Positions 1 to 6,771 of a stretch of DNA of 14,333 nt are shown here, piece after piece. This stretch comes from SIG220 sp045615545 (GTDB lineage Bacteria; Bacillota_I; Bacilli_A; RFN20; CAG-826), in NCBI GenBank assembly GCA_045615545.1, contig JAZLFA010000068.1:1-14333 (forward strand), written 5' to 3'. Within the stretch, counting starts at the first letter, position 1; every line of letters begins with the position of its first letter. A program made the position numbers and the translations under genes. The notes beneath the pieces were generated by a model. It made no database searches, was not told the origin of the DNA, and worked only from the letters and a program-made list of their open reading frames with translations.

Positions 1-140
1 AGATTGTTAAGCCTTCCTAATTAACAAATACAATCTAACCGTAGGAACTACGGGGATAGCCTACTTACTGGCTAGAATACTAGCCTTGCCTAGGAATCTC
101 CCATCTTCAAATCACTTGTGATTAAGTGGGAGTAGTTCAA
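1..140 (+). ncRNA. omegaRNA-like scaffold and right end of a TnpB (IS200/IS605-type) element
   Basis: This stretch has the look of the 3' end of an IS605-family tnpB gene, where the guide scaffold (omegaRNA) is encoded. I can fold four helices: an outer stem 1-7 with 30-36; a perfect CCGTAG/CTACGG hairpin with a GAA loop (39-53); a GGCTAG/CTAGCC hairpin with an AATA loop (70-85); and a long terminal hairpin pairing CTCCCA (98-103) with TGGGAG (127-132), whose top is AATCAC/GTGATT (110-123). It then ends in GTAGTTCAA, the kind of right-end sequence these elements carry. In the family the bases just beyond (about 141-160) act as the guide. The tnpB reading frame is not in the window and would lie to the left. 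The assignment is by pattern, not by a covariance search. Confidence 0.6.
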
Positions 141-306
141 ATGGACAATATTCTGTATTTTTGCAATAGGTTGCAGTTGTATCTAATACAAAGATTTACT
201 TATTCAAACAAAATATTGAAATACTTTGCAACAAACAAATGAAATAAAAAACAACAAATTATTGAAACGTTGTATTTTTATAATATAATATTATCGAGGT
301 TGAATT
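141..306. other. gene-free AT-rich leader between omegaRNA end and AAA ATPase
   Basis: No reading frame or RNA gene is visible here. The first about 20 bases would be the guide segment if the upstream omegaRNA is real. The rest is AT-rich and ends with the promoter and ribosome binding site of the next gene. Confidence 0.5.
262..289 (+). promoter_or_regulatory. promoter of the AAA ATPase / Nudix pair
   Basis: TTGAAA at 262-267 and a perfect TATAAT at 284-289 are 16 bp apart. Transcription would start near 296, giving a leader of only about 11 nt. A GAGGT ribosome binding site (296-300) ends 6 nt before the ATG at 307. Confidence 0.6.
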
Positions 307-1587
307 ATGGAATATAAGAATAGAGTAACTGATAATATATTACAAAAAAAATTAAAGACATTCGGTGGTGTTTTAATAGTTGGCCCAAAAGGTTGTGGAA
401 AAACTACATCCGCAAAGCAATTTGCAAAAAGTATAATTGAGTTTCAAGATGAATCTAAAAGAGATCAATTATTAATTACTGCTAATACTGCTCCAACAAA
501 ATTATTGATTGGAGAAAAGCCAAGATTGTTTGATGAGTGGCAAGACGCTCCTAAAATTTGGGGAGCAATTCGAAAATCAATTGATGATGAACAAAAAACT
601 GGACTTTATATTTTAACCGGATCAACTTCTAAAAGTGTTGATACACCTCATACAGGTACTATGAGAATAAGTACAATGATGATGTATCCAATGAGTTTAT
701 TCGAAACAAATGAATCAAATGGAGAAATATCATTAGAGAATTTGTTTAATAATCCCAATGATTATAATGGATGTATTTCATCTCTAAATATTGATGGATT
801 AATTAATGCAATATGTAGGGGCGGTTGGCCATCTTGCTTTATGGTAAATGATTTAAAAAATAAATATGATGTAGTAGAAGATTTGGTTTATCAAACTTGT
901 AACGTTGATATTTCTCATATTGATGGTGTAAAAAGAAATCCAAAAACCGCTAGAGCAATTTTAAAATCATATTCAAGAAATATTTGTACATTATCTGATT
1001 ATAAAAGTATTTATAAAGATGTTAGTGAATCAAATGAAATTTCTGATAGAACATTCTATGATTATATAAATAAATTTGAACAACTTTATATTATTGATGA
1101 TATTGAAGCTTGGTGTCCTGCTATAAGGTCAAAAACTGCTATCAGATCTAGTAAAAAAAGAAATCTAATAGATCCTTCAATTGCAGTTGCATCTTTGGGA
1201 TTGAATCCTGAATACTTTAATACAGACTTTAAAACGTTGGGTTTTTTGTTTGAGTCATTAGTTATAAGAGATTTAAAAATATATTCCTCAAAAATAGGAG
1301 GAGAAATCTCTTATTATCATGATAGATATGGCCTTGAAGCAGATGCTGTATTACATTTAAAAGATGGTAGATATGCTTTGATTGAAATAAAACTTGGCCA
1401 AAATGGTGTCGATGAAGGTGCGAAACATCTTTGTGAAATTGAAAGATTAATAAATGAACATAATATAAATGAAACACAAGTACCAATTAGACTTCCTGAT
1501 TTAAAAATCGTTATTACTGGTACAGAATATGGATATAAAAGAGAAGATGGAGTATTTGTTATTCCAATTGGCTGCTTGAAGGACTAA
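307..1587 (+). CDS. AAA_14 / DUF4143-type ATP-binding protein
   Basis: Predicted cytosolic ATPase of 426 aa in the widespread AAA_14-DUF4143 family, whose cellular role is mostly unknown; some members sit in defence or toxin-antitoxin settings. Walker A is GPKGCGKTT (26-34). Walker B is RLFDEWQ (73-79), with D76 and E77. A sensor-like LTGS lies at 103-106. The C-terminal part (about 210-426) is DUF4143-like. Its tail has a conserved acidic residue in EADAV (D346) and an E-x-K in IEIKLG (E360, K362), the arrangement of a PD-(D/E)xK nuclease-like fold. The start is supported by GAGGT 6 nt upstream and a consensus promoter. Length is normal for the family and the frame is intact. It lies 2 nt ahead of a Nudix gene, so the two are probably co-translated, and beside a TnpB-element end, so the locus may be accessory. 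Family call is firm; function is not known. Confidence 0.85.
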   Translation: MEYKNRVTDNILQKKLKTFGGVLIVGPKGCGKTTSAKQFAKSIIEFQDESKRDQLLITANTAPTKLLIGEKPRLFDEWQDAPKIWGAIRKSIDDEQKTGLYILTGSTSKSVDTPHTGTMRISTMMMYPMSLFETNESNGEISLENLFNNPNDYNGCISSLNIDGLINAICRGGWPSCFMVNDLKNKYDVVEDLVYQTCNVDISHIDGVKRNPKTARAILKSYSRNICTLSDYKSIYKDVSESNEISDRTFYDYINKFEQLYIIDDIEAWCPAIRSKTAIRSSKKRNLIDPSIAVASLGLNPEYFNTDFKTLGFLFESLVIRDLKIYSSKIGGEISYYHDRYGLEADAVLHLKDGRYALIEIKLGQNGVDEGAKHLCEIERLINEHNINETQVPIRLPDLKIVITGTEYGYKREDGVFVIPIGCLKD

Positions 1588-1589
1588 AT

Positions 1590-2078
1590 ATGGAAAAATG
1601 GGATGCTTTTGATAAAAGCTTTAATAAAATAGAAAATTTTACATTAATAAGAGGAGAACTTATCCCTAATGGCGTTTATCATCTTGTATGTGATATAGCT
1701 GTAAATCATATTGATGGAACTTACTTATTAATGCAAAGAAGTCAAAATAAACATTTTGGTGGTATGTGGGAACTTACCGCAGGTGGATCTGCAATTCAAG
1801 GTGAATCTCTATTAGAATGTGCAATAAGAGAACTTAAAGAAGAAACTGGAATAATAGAAAGAGAATTAAAGGAAATTGGAAGAGTTGTTTCAAATGAAAA
1901 TCACTCAATATATGTTGAGTTTCTTTGTGTAACAAATATTGATAAAAACAGCATCACCCTTCAAGAAGGAGAAACTCAAGCCTTTAAATGGGTTAATAAA
2001 GAAGAATTATTGAAAATGAATTCAAATATTCTTGTCACAACAAGAATGCAGTCATTTTTGAAAGACCTTTATAAATAA
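1590..2078 (+). CDS. Nudix hydrolase
   Basis: A 162-aa Nudix-fold protein that would cleave a nucleoside diphosphate linked to another group, using Mg2+. The Nudix box is complete at residues 66-88: G66, E72, then REL at 80-82, EE at 84-85 and G87, matching G-x5-E-x7-REUxEExGU. An LLMQRS strand (46-51) just before it and a short C-terminal sheet complete a minimal single-domain enzyme. The substrate cannot be told from the sequence; the layout resembles the general IDI/NUDT-like group. A GAAGGA ribosome binding site (1578-1583) lies inside the end of the upstream ATPase gene, 6 nt before the ATG, so the pair form one operon. A terminator follows at 2151. Confidence 0.88.
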   Translation: MEKWDAFDKSFNKIENFTLIRGELIPNGVYHLVCDIAVNHIDGTYLLMQRSQNKHFGGMWELTAGGSAIQGESLLECAIRELKEETGIIERELKEIGRVVSNENHSIYVEFLCVTNIDKNSITLQEGETQAFKWVNKEELLKMNSNILVTTRMQSFLKDLYK

Positions 2079-2150
2079 TCATGTATCATTTCGGTATCAT
2101 TGATAAAAAAAGCGTGTTATTAGCAAAAAATAAAGACAGGTTGGTTACAC

Positions 2151-2180
2151 AAGTCTGATACAAAAATCAGGCTTTTATTA
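2151..2180 (+). terminator. rho-independent terminator after the Nudix gene
   Basis: AAGTCTGAT (2151-2159) pairs with ATCAGGCTT (2166-2174) with one G-T wobble and a 6-nt loop, then a T-rich TTATT tail. It lies 72 nt after the Nudix stop. Confidence 0.55.
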
Positions 2181-2243
2181 ATAAAAATGTTGTCAAAACG
2201 GGAACATATGTATAAACATAGTCTTTAGAAAAATATATAATTA

Positions 2244-2345
2244 CGATATTTATATCTAGATGTAATTATTTCAGTTAGCTATAGAGTTAAAGAAGAGGAA
2301 ATTGCACTTCCTTTTAACGATAAAATTGTTGGCTGTAGCGTTTAA
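2244..2345 (+). pseudogene. possible C-terminal fragment of an unrecognised gene
   Basis: About 33 codons are open without a start and end in a double stop (2343-2348). The residues look protein-like (…VSYRVKEEEIALPFNDKIVG…), with a charged stretch followed by a hydrophobic finish and codon use like the real genes nearby. No ATG or ribosome binding site precedes it, and a stop closes the frame just upstream. I do not recognise the family. It could be chance in AT-rich DNA. Confidence 0.25.
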
Positions 2346-2381
2346 TAATTAAGATATAACGATTTTAGTTTTAATTAAGTA

Positions 2382-2413
2382 TTGAATCTTTTGTCTAACT
2401 TGTTTAATATAAT
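2382..2413 (+). promoter_or_regulatory. probable promoter of the tRNA-Thr/tRNA-Val pair
   Basis: A perfect TATAAT (2408-2413) lies 14 nt before tRNA-Thr. The best -35, TTGAAT at 2382-2387, is 20 bp away, which is long, so the -35 assignment is weak. Confidence 0.45.
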
Positions 2414-2427
2414 TAAGCGACTTAGTT

Positions 2428-2504
2428 GCCGACTTAGCTCAATCTGGTAGAGCAACTGAATCGTAATCAGTAGGTTGCAGGTTCAATTCCTGTAGTCGGC
2501 ACCA
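2428..2504 (+). tRNA. tRNA-Thr (anticodon CGT)
   Basis: The cloverleaf is complete. Acceptor GCCGACT (2428-2434) pairs with AGTCGGC (2494-2500) and is followed by an encoded ACCA. Anticodon stem ACTGA/TCAGT encloses loop ATCGTAA, with anticodon CGT at 2462-2464. The T-loop is TTCAATT. It reads ACG codons and lies 7 nt before tRNA-Val, so both come from one transcript. Confidence 0.95.
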
Positions 2505-2511
2505 ATCCCAT

Positions 2512-2587
2512 GGATATTTAGCTCAGCTGGGAGAGCATCTGTTTGACGTACAGAAGGTCGGGGGTTCGATCCCCTCAGTATCCACCA
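2512..2587 (+). tRNA. tRNA-Val (anticodon GAC)
   Basis: Acceptor GGATATT pairs with AGTATCC (2577-2583) with one G-T wobble, then ACCA is encoded. Anticodon stem TCTGT/ACAGA encloses TTGACGT, anticodon GAC at 2545-2547. T-loop TTCGATC. It is followed 12 nt later by a terminator. Confidence 0.95.
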
Positions 2588-2598
2588 TTTAAAAATAT

Positions 2599-2618
2599 AG
2601 GCCACATTGTGGCCTTTT
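2599..2618. terminator. bidirectional terminator between tRNA-Val and the M18 gene
   Basis: GGCCAC (2600-2605) and GTGGCC (2609-2614) form a strong hairpin. TTTT follows on the plus strand. The A-run at 2591-2595 gives a T-run on the minus strand. It therefore ends the tRNA operon and the convergent peptidase gene, whose stop codon is at 2622. Confidence 0.8.
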
Positions 2619-2621
2619 AAT

Positions 2622-4079
2622 TTACTTTAGTTGATATGTTGCCCCATCTTTATATATTGTGGTCTCGAAATATGCTTTTACGAGATTTTCCATTTTTAGT
2701 ATATCGTCTTTTCCAACAGTTTCGATAGCGCTGTGCATTCCTAATTGGGCTAAACCAATATCACAACTATTTATTCCTAGGTGAGTGGATAGTGGAAGGC
2801 CAATTGTTCCACCGCAGCGAACATCACTGTTATTGTAATAATCTTGATATTCAATATTGTTATTTTTACAAATAGCTTTAATAATGCTACTGCTCACCCC
2901 GTCAGTGGAGTAGTTGACGTGGTGTTTGATGACAACACCCTTATTTAGAAATACCTTTTGATCTACATCACTTTTTCCTAAATAAGCTGGGTGAGCAGCG
3001 TGTCCGTTGTCTATAGATAAGAGGAATCCGTTTTCAATTGCGGAGAAATAATCCTCTTCAGTTTTGCCTAATGATGAATTTATTTTACGTAAAACATTTT
3101 GAATAAAAATTGACTCAGCACCTTGTTTTGTTTCAGAACCAATTTCTTCGTTATCAGATGCAAAAACAATAGCAATTCCCTTATTATTTGCTTTAATTAG
3201 ACCGTTAATTGAGGAATACACACTTGTTAGATTATCAATTCTAGGTGACACTAAAAATTCTTTTTTGATTCCTGAGTAAGAAGGTTGGATATCTGATACA
3301 CAATATAAATCTGCATCTAATATTTCGGCCTCTGGATAGATTGTTTTATATAAATCATCACAATCACCAAGTAGTGGTAACATATCGTTTTGTACGCTTA
3401 ATGATAATTCTTTATTAGCGGTTGGGTTGTGGTGAATACATAAGCTTGGAATATTTACATTAAAATCTGTTGCTATAATTCTACTTTCAATGTAATCATC
3501 CTTTTTAATAAGAACTCTGCCTGCTATTTTTAAAGGTATATCTAACATTGAATATAATAATAAGCCTCCATACATTTCAACATTGATTCGTTTGCCTTCA
3601 GGTGAACTTAATAATGAATTTCCTTTAATATGTAGGCTTGGTGAATCTGTATGGCTACCAGCTATATTAAATGTATATGATGTTAAATCTCCAACTTTAA
3701 AAGCAACGAATGCACTTTGATTCATTTGGATGTAATATTTTCCAAATTTTCTTAACGTCCATTTTTTCGATAAATCAAGTTCTACAAAACCGTTTTTCTC
3801 TAATATGGAAATTGCGTTAACAGTTGAGTGATATGCAGTATATGATTTTGCTAAAAATTCTTCGATTGAATTTATATCTGAATTTGAGAACAAAGTATTG
3901 CTTATTAATTCATTAGGATCAGCGTGTAAAATGAAGGCTAATTTATCTAATAATTTGCCACTTGGATTACGTCCTGATGTTTCATAAGTAGCATATGCTT
4001 GCTGGGTAATTCCAAGCTTTTCTGCTACCTCTTTTTGGGTTAAATTTGCTAATTTCCTGTATTCTTTAATCTTATTCAT
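2622..4079 (-). CDS. XRE-type HTH fused to an M18 family aminopeptidase
   Basis: A 485-aa fusion. Residues 1-60 are a Cro/C1-type helix-turn-helix (LTQKEVAEKLGITQQAYATY at 13-32, then RNPS and DKLAFIL). Residues about 70-485 are an M18 zinc aminopeptidase, the family that removes N-terminal acidic (or sometimes other) residues from peptides. Metal and catalytic residues are all visible: H143 and D145 in GSHTDSP, D282 in RIDN, E311/E312 in DNEEIGS, D357 in SIDNG and H449 in GMHS. The peptidase should thus be active. I chose the ATG at 4079 rather than 4127: AAGGA lies 10 nt upstream, and the promoter at 4119-4147 would start transcription near 4112, inside any longer frame. Bacterial M18 enzymes are usually about 430-460 aa with no DNA-binding domain, so the HTH is an addition. 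It ends against the terminator at 2599. Enzyme call is firm; the regulatory role is inference. Confidence 0.9.
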   Translation of the reverse strand: MNKIKEYRKLANLTQKEVAEKLGITQQAYATYETSGRNPSGKLLDKLAFILHADPNELISNTLFSNSDINSIEEFLAKSYTAYHSTVNAISILEKNGFVELDLSKKWTLRKFGKYYIQMNQSAFVAFKVGDLTSYTFNIAGSHTDSPSLHIKGNSLLSSPEGKRINVEMYGGLLLYSMLDIPLKIAGRVLIKKDDYIESRIIATDFNVNIPSLCIHHNPTANKELSLSVQNDMLPLLGDCDDLYKTIYPEAEILDADLYCVSDIQPSYSGIKKEFLVSPRIDNLTSVYSSINGLIKANNKGIAIVFASDNEEIGSETKQGAESIFIQNVLRKINSSLGKTEEDYFSAIENGFLLSIDNGHAAHPAYLGKSDVDQKVFLNKGVVIKHHVNYSTDGVSSSIIKAICKNNNIEYQDYYNNSDVRCGGTIGLPLSTHLGINSCDIGLAQLGMHSAIETVGKDDILKMENLVKAYFETTIYKDGATYQLK

Positions 4080-4118
4080 ATACAAATTATCCTTATTACA
4101 AAATACTTGTCTATTACA

Positions 4119-4147
4119 AATATACAATAAAAACGCTAAATTATCAA
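4119..4147 (-). promoter_or_regulatory. promoter of the HTH-M18 gene
   Basis: On the minus strand TTGATA (4147-4142) and TATATT (4124-4119) are exactly 17 bp apart. The predicted start near 4112 gives a leader of about 33 nt to the ATG at 4079. Confidence 0.6.
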
Positions 4148-4148
4148 T

Positions 4149-4170
4149 ATGTTAAACATTGTAAACATTA
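4149..4170. promoter_or_regulatory. candidate operator upstream of the HTH-M18 promoter
   Basis: ATGTT-A-AACAT (4149-4159) is an 11-bp inverted repeat, followed by a second half-like copy, TGTAAACATT (4160-4169). It abuts the -35 box of the HTH-M18 gene, so the protein's own HTH could bind here. Binding is inference. Confidence 0.35.
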
Positions 4171-4277
4171 TGAAAATATGTTGTGAAAATTTGTAAATGG
4201 TTGTTTTACAGGTATTTGTTTGAGTAAGAAAGTTGTAAAAAATGTGCATCTTATTATGAGAAAAAATATTTATGATG

Positions 4278-4283
4278 TATAAT
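4278..4283 (+). promoter_or_regulatory. -10 box of the tRNA-Gly / P-type ATPase / tRNA-Arg transcript
   Basis: A perfect TATAAT lies 9 nt before tRNA-Gly(CCC). No convincing -35 is present at the right distance (TTATTA at 4251-4256 is the nearest). Confidence 0.5.
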
Positions 4284-4292
4284 GTTTTTGCT

Positions 4293-4366
4293 GCATTGGT
4301 AGTTCAATGGTAGAACGTCAGCTTCCCAAGCTGAATACGCGGGTTCGATTCCCGTTCAGTGCTCCA
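4293..4366 (+). tRNA. tRNA-Gly (anticodon CCC)
   Basis: Acceptor GCATTGG pairs with TCAGTGC (4356-4362) with two G-T wobbles, followed by T and CCA. Anticodon stem TCAGC/GCTGA encloses TTCCCAA, anticodon CCC at 4325-4327. T-loop TTCGATT. The next gene's ATG starts only 5 nt after the CCA. Confidence 0.95.
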
Positions 4367-4371
4367 TTTTT

Positions 4372-6558
4372 ATGACAAAAAAAGTATATAATATTTCCGG
4401 TTTTGATTGTCCTAATTGTGCTGCAAAAACTGAGGCACATTTAGCATCCCAAGAAGATGTTGAATATGTGCATATAGATTTTTCCGCCAATAAGCTTTTT
4501 ATTACTTATTTAGGTGAGCCTTGGAAAAAAGAAAAATTAGTAAAGGTAATCGCGGAAGTTGAATCGGATCCATTAAATATCAGCGAAGAAAAACAGAGTC
4601 ACGATAAAGTCTCCATTTTTACAATGAACATGAAAGTTATGGTTGTTCGTATTATTTTTGCTATTGCCATGATTATTGTATGTATGTTTGGACTTGCTAG
4701 AAGTGAGTTTAATTGGCTTAGGTTTGGATTATATTGTGGCACCGTAGTTGTTATTGGTTACGATATTTTCTATAAAGTCTTTAATCATATAAAAAATAGA
4801 GTAAGTATATTAGATCATCATTTATTAATAAGTATAGCGGCGCTTGGTTCACTTTGCATTGCGTTAATTGACTTAGTTAATGGAGAAAACCCAATTCATA
4901 ACAATATTGCATTAGATGATACGATTGAAGCGGTAATGGTTATTACGTTATTTCAAATTGGATCAATTATTGAAAATATTGCAACTAATAAGTCAAAAGC
5001 GGCAATTATGTCCGCTGTTGAATTAAGAGTTGATACAGCAAATTTGTTAGAAAATGACACAATTAAAATAGTTAAACCAGAAGAATTAAAAATTGGTGAT
5101 AAAATTATTATAAAAACCGGCGAATTAATTCCTGTTGATGGTGTGGTTATTGATGGGGATGCTTATATCGATACTTCTTCTTTAACTGGAGAGTATGTTC
5201 CTATACACGCAAGCAAAGATAGTGAAATCTATAGTGGTTGTTTAGTGAAAGAAGGAAACGTGACTGTTTCTGTTAAAAAGCTATATGCAGATTCGACAGT
5301 AAATAAGATAATAGAATTAATTCAAAATAGTGGTGAAAAGAAATCTAAAGCAGACGAATTTATTGCGAAATTTGCAAAGATTTACACGCCAATTGTAGTT
5401 GTTTTAGCAATTTTAGTATTTGTTATAGGTGGACTTGTTGCAATGTTTAATAAGGTTCCAAATGCTTGGCTAACTTGGCTACATACTGGACTTGAAATAT
5501 TAGTTATTGGCTGCCCATGTGCGATAGTTATTTCTGTTCCTTTAGCTTACTTCTCTGCTATTGGTTTATCTAGCAAACATGGTATTGTGGTTAAAGGTGG
5601 AAATTACATTGATAAATTAGCAGAAATTGGCAAATTAATCACTGATAAAACAGGAACATTAACTCATGGATCATTTAGTATTCAAAAATTAGAGAATATT
5701 GATATAGATAAAGAAGAGTTTATGTCTTATTTAGTTTCATTAGAATATTTATCATCTCATCCAATTGGAAAAGCTATTTGTCATGACTATAAATTAAAGA
5801 AAAAGAAATCAGTGAAATTATTTAAAGAAATTGCTGGCGTTGGCTGCTATGGAATAATTGATGGTAAGCAAGTTATAGCCGGAAATTTAAAGATGATGGA
5901 AGAAAATCACATTAGTTTAGAAGCTAGTAAAGAAAGCGGCTCAATTGTGTATGTTGCAATTGATAACAAATATGTTGGTTATGTTTTATTAGCGGATACA
6001 ATAAAAGAAGATGCTCAACCTATGGTTGATTTATTACATGGTATTGGAGTTGAAATTATATTACTTACAGGTGATAAAGAAGAAAATGCACGCGACATAT
6101 GTAATAAACTAGGAATTGATAGATGGCATAGTGAACTAATGCCTAATATGAAAACTGAAATATTGGAAAAAGAAATGTCTGATTACCAAAAAACTGTCGC
6201 ATTTATTGGCGATGGAATAAATGATGCTCCAAGTATTATTCGTAGTGATGTTGGAATTGCTATGGGCGGTATTGGTAGTGATATTGCTGTTTCGAATGCT
6301 GATGTCATTATCATGAATGACGATCCTGCAAAAGTGTATGATGCGATTACTATAGCGAAAAAAGGAAGAAGAACATCTTTGTTTAATATTGTGTTTGCTT
6401 TATTAATTAAGATTGTTGTCTTTGTTCTAGCCCTTATTTATCACGATCAAGACTTTATGATGTATGTTGCCGTATTAGCGGATACAGGATTAACTGTCTT
6501 ATTAGTGCTTAATTCACTTCTTCTTTTATATCGACCAGTTAGGCGGAAAGTGCGATAA
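4372..6558 (+). CDS. P1B-type heavy-metal ATPase, Zn/Cd/Pb class (CadA/ZntA-like)
   Basis: A 728-aa membrane pump that exports soft divalent metals at the cost of ATP. An N-terminal HMA metal-binding domain has GFDCPNC with C13 and C16. An actuator TGE is at 272-274. The transmembrane metal site is CPC (381-383). The phosphorylated aspartate is D425 in DKTGT. The nucleotide-binding HP is H463-P464 and the hinge is GDGINDAP (613-620). Near the end, K680 (ALLIKIVV) and D704 (ADTGLTVLLVLN) are the pair typical of Zn2+/Cd2+/Pb2+ transporters rather than copper ones, so I favour that substrate. Eight transmembrane helices are expected for the family. Length is normal. There is no ribosome binding site: the ATG is 5 nt from the 3' end of tRNA-Gly, and the HMA domain begins at once, so no other start fits. 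tRNA-Arg begins 9 nt after the stop. Confidence 0.93.
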   Translation: MTKKVYNISGFDCPNCAAKTEAHLASQEDVEYVHIDFSANKLFITYLGEPWKKEKLVKVIAEVESDPLNISEEKQSHDKVSIFTMNMKVMVVRIIFAIAMIIVCMFGLARSEFNWLRFGLYCGTVVVIGYDIFYKVFNHIKNRVSILDHHLLISIAALGSLCIALIDLVNGENPIHNNIALDDTIEAVMVITLFQIGSIIENIATNKSKAAIMSAVELRVDTANLLENDTIKIVKPEELKIGDKIIIKTGELIPVDGVVIDGDAYIDTSSLTGEYVPIHASKDSEIYSGCLVKEGNVTVSVKKLYADSTVNKIIELIQNSGEKKSKADEFIAKFAKIYTPIVVVLAILVFVIGGLVAMFNKVPNAWLTWLHTGLEILVIGCPCAIVISVPLAYFSAIGLSSKHGIVVKGGNYIDKLAEIGKLITDKTGTLTHGSFSIQKLENIDIDKEEFMSYLVSLEYLSSHPIGKAICHDYKLKKKKSVKLFKEIAGVGCYGIIDGKQVIAGNLKMMEENHISLEASKESGSIVYVAIDNKYVGYVLLADTIKEDAQPMVDLLHGIGVEIILLTGDKEENARDICNKLGIDRWHSELMPNMKTEILEKEMSDYQKTVAFIGDGINDAPSIIRSDVGIAMGGIGSDIAVSNADVIIMNDDPAKVYDAITIAKKGRRTSLFNIVFALLIKIVVFVLALIYHDQDFMMYVAVLADTGLTVLLVLNSLLLLYRPVRRKVR

Positions 6559-6567
6559 TATCATTAT

Positions 6568-6644
6568 GCGCCCATAATTCAACTGGATAGAATGTCAGAC
6601 TTCGAATCTGAAAGTTGTGGGTTCGAGTCCTACTGGGCGCGCCA
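6568..6644 (+). tRNA. tRNA-Arg (anticodon TCG)
   Basis: Acceptor GCGCCCA pairs perfectly with TGGGCGC (6634-6640), followed by GCCA. Anticodon stem TCAGA/TCTGA encloses CTTCGAA, anticodon TCG at 6602-6604, reading CGA. T-loop TTCGAGT. It is the last gene of the transcript that includes the metal ATPase; a terminator starts 15 nt later. Confidence 0.95.
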
Positions 6645-6658
6645 AAAACATCAATTAG

Positions 6659-6690
6659 TAGTTAACATAGTTAACTATTTTTTATTTTTT
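6659..6690 (+). terminator. terminator after tRNA-Arg
   Basis: TAGTTAAC (6659-6666) and GTTAACTA (6670-6677) form a perfect 8-bp stem with an ATA loop, followed by six T, an A and six more T. Confidence 0.8.
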
Positions 6691-6700
6691 AGCAAACGAC

Positions 6701-6734
6701 CTACAAGATACCCTACAAGATACCCTACAAGATA
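6701..6734 (+). repeat. 12-bp tandem repeat, 2.8 copies
   Basis: The unit CTACAAGATACC occurs at 6701-6712 and 6713-6724, and as a 10-bp partial copy at 6725-6734, without a mismatch. It fills the space between the tRNA-Arg terminator and the -35 box of fic (6738). Confidence 0.9.
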
Positions 6735-6737
6735 ATG

Positions 6738-6765
6738 TTGAAATATTAACACTAAATGATATAAT
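6738..6765 (+). promoter_or_regulatory. promoter of the Fic gene
   Basis: TTGAAA (6738-6743) and TATAAT (6760-6765), 16 bp apart. The expected transcription start is 6771-6773, which coincides with the ATG at 6772, so the message is probably leaderless. Confidence 0.65.
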
Positions 6766-6771
6766 ATTGTT

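Larger units (their letters stand above)
2079..2427. other. 349-bp gene-free gap with a terminator, a decayed coding fragment and a tRNA promoter
   Basis: This gap holds the operon terminator (2151-2180), a short open stretch that reads like the tail of a lost gene (2244-2345), and a TATAAT box ahead of tRNA-Thr. I see no intact gene. Confidence 0.6.

Noticed and set aside
1262..1486. 74-aa minus-strand frame, histidine- and leucine-rich
   Set aside because: It is the antisense of the well-supported AAA/DUF4143 gene, with no start signal.
4080..4127. Upstream 16-codon extension of the HTH-M18 protein
   Set aside because: It has no ribosome binding site, starts before the predicted RNA start, and the HTH begins at the later ATG, which does have AAGGA.
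6701..6734. CRISPR-like array
   Set aside because: The units are adjacent 12-bp tandem copies with no spacers, and no cas genes are present.
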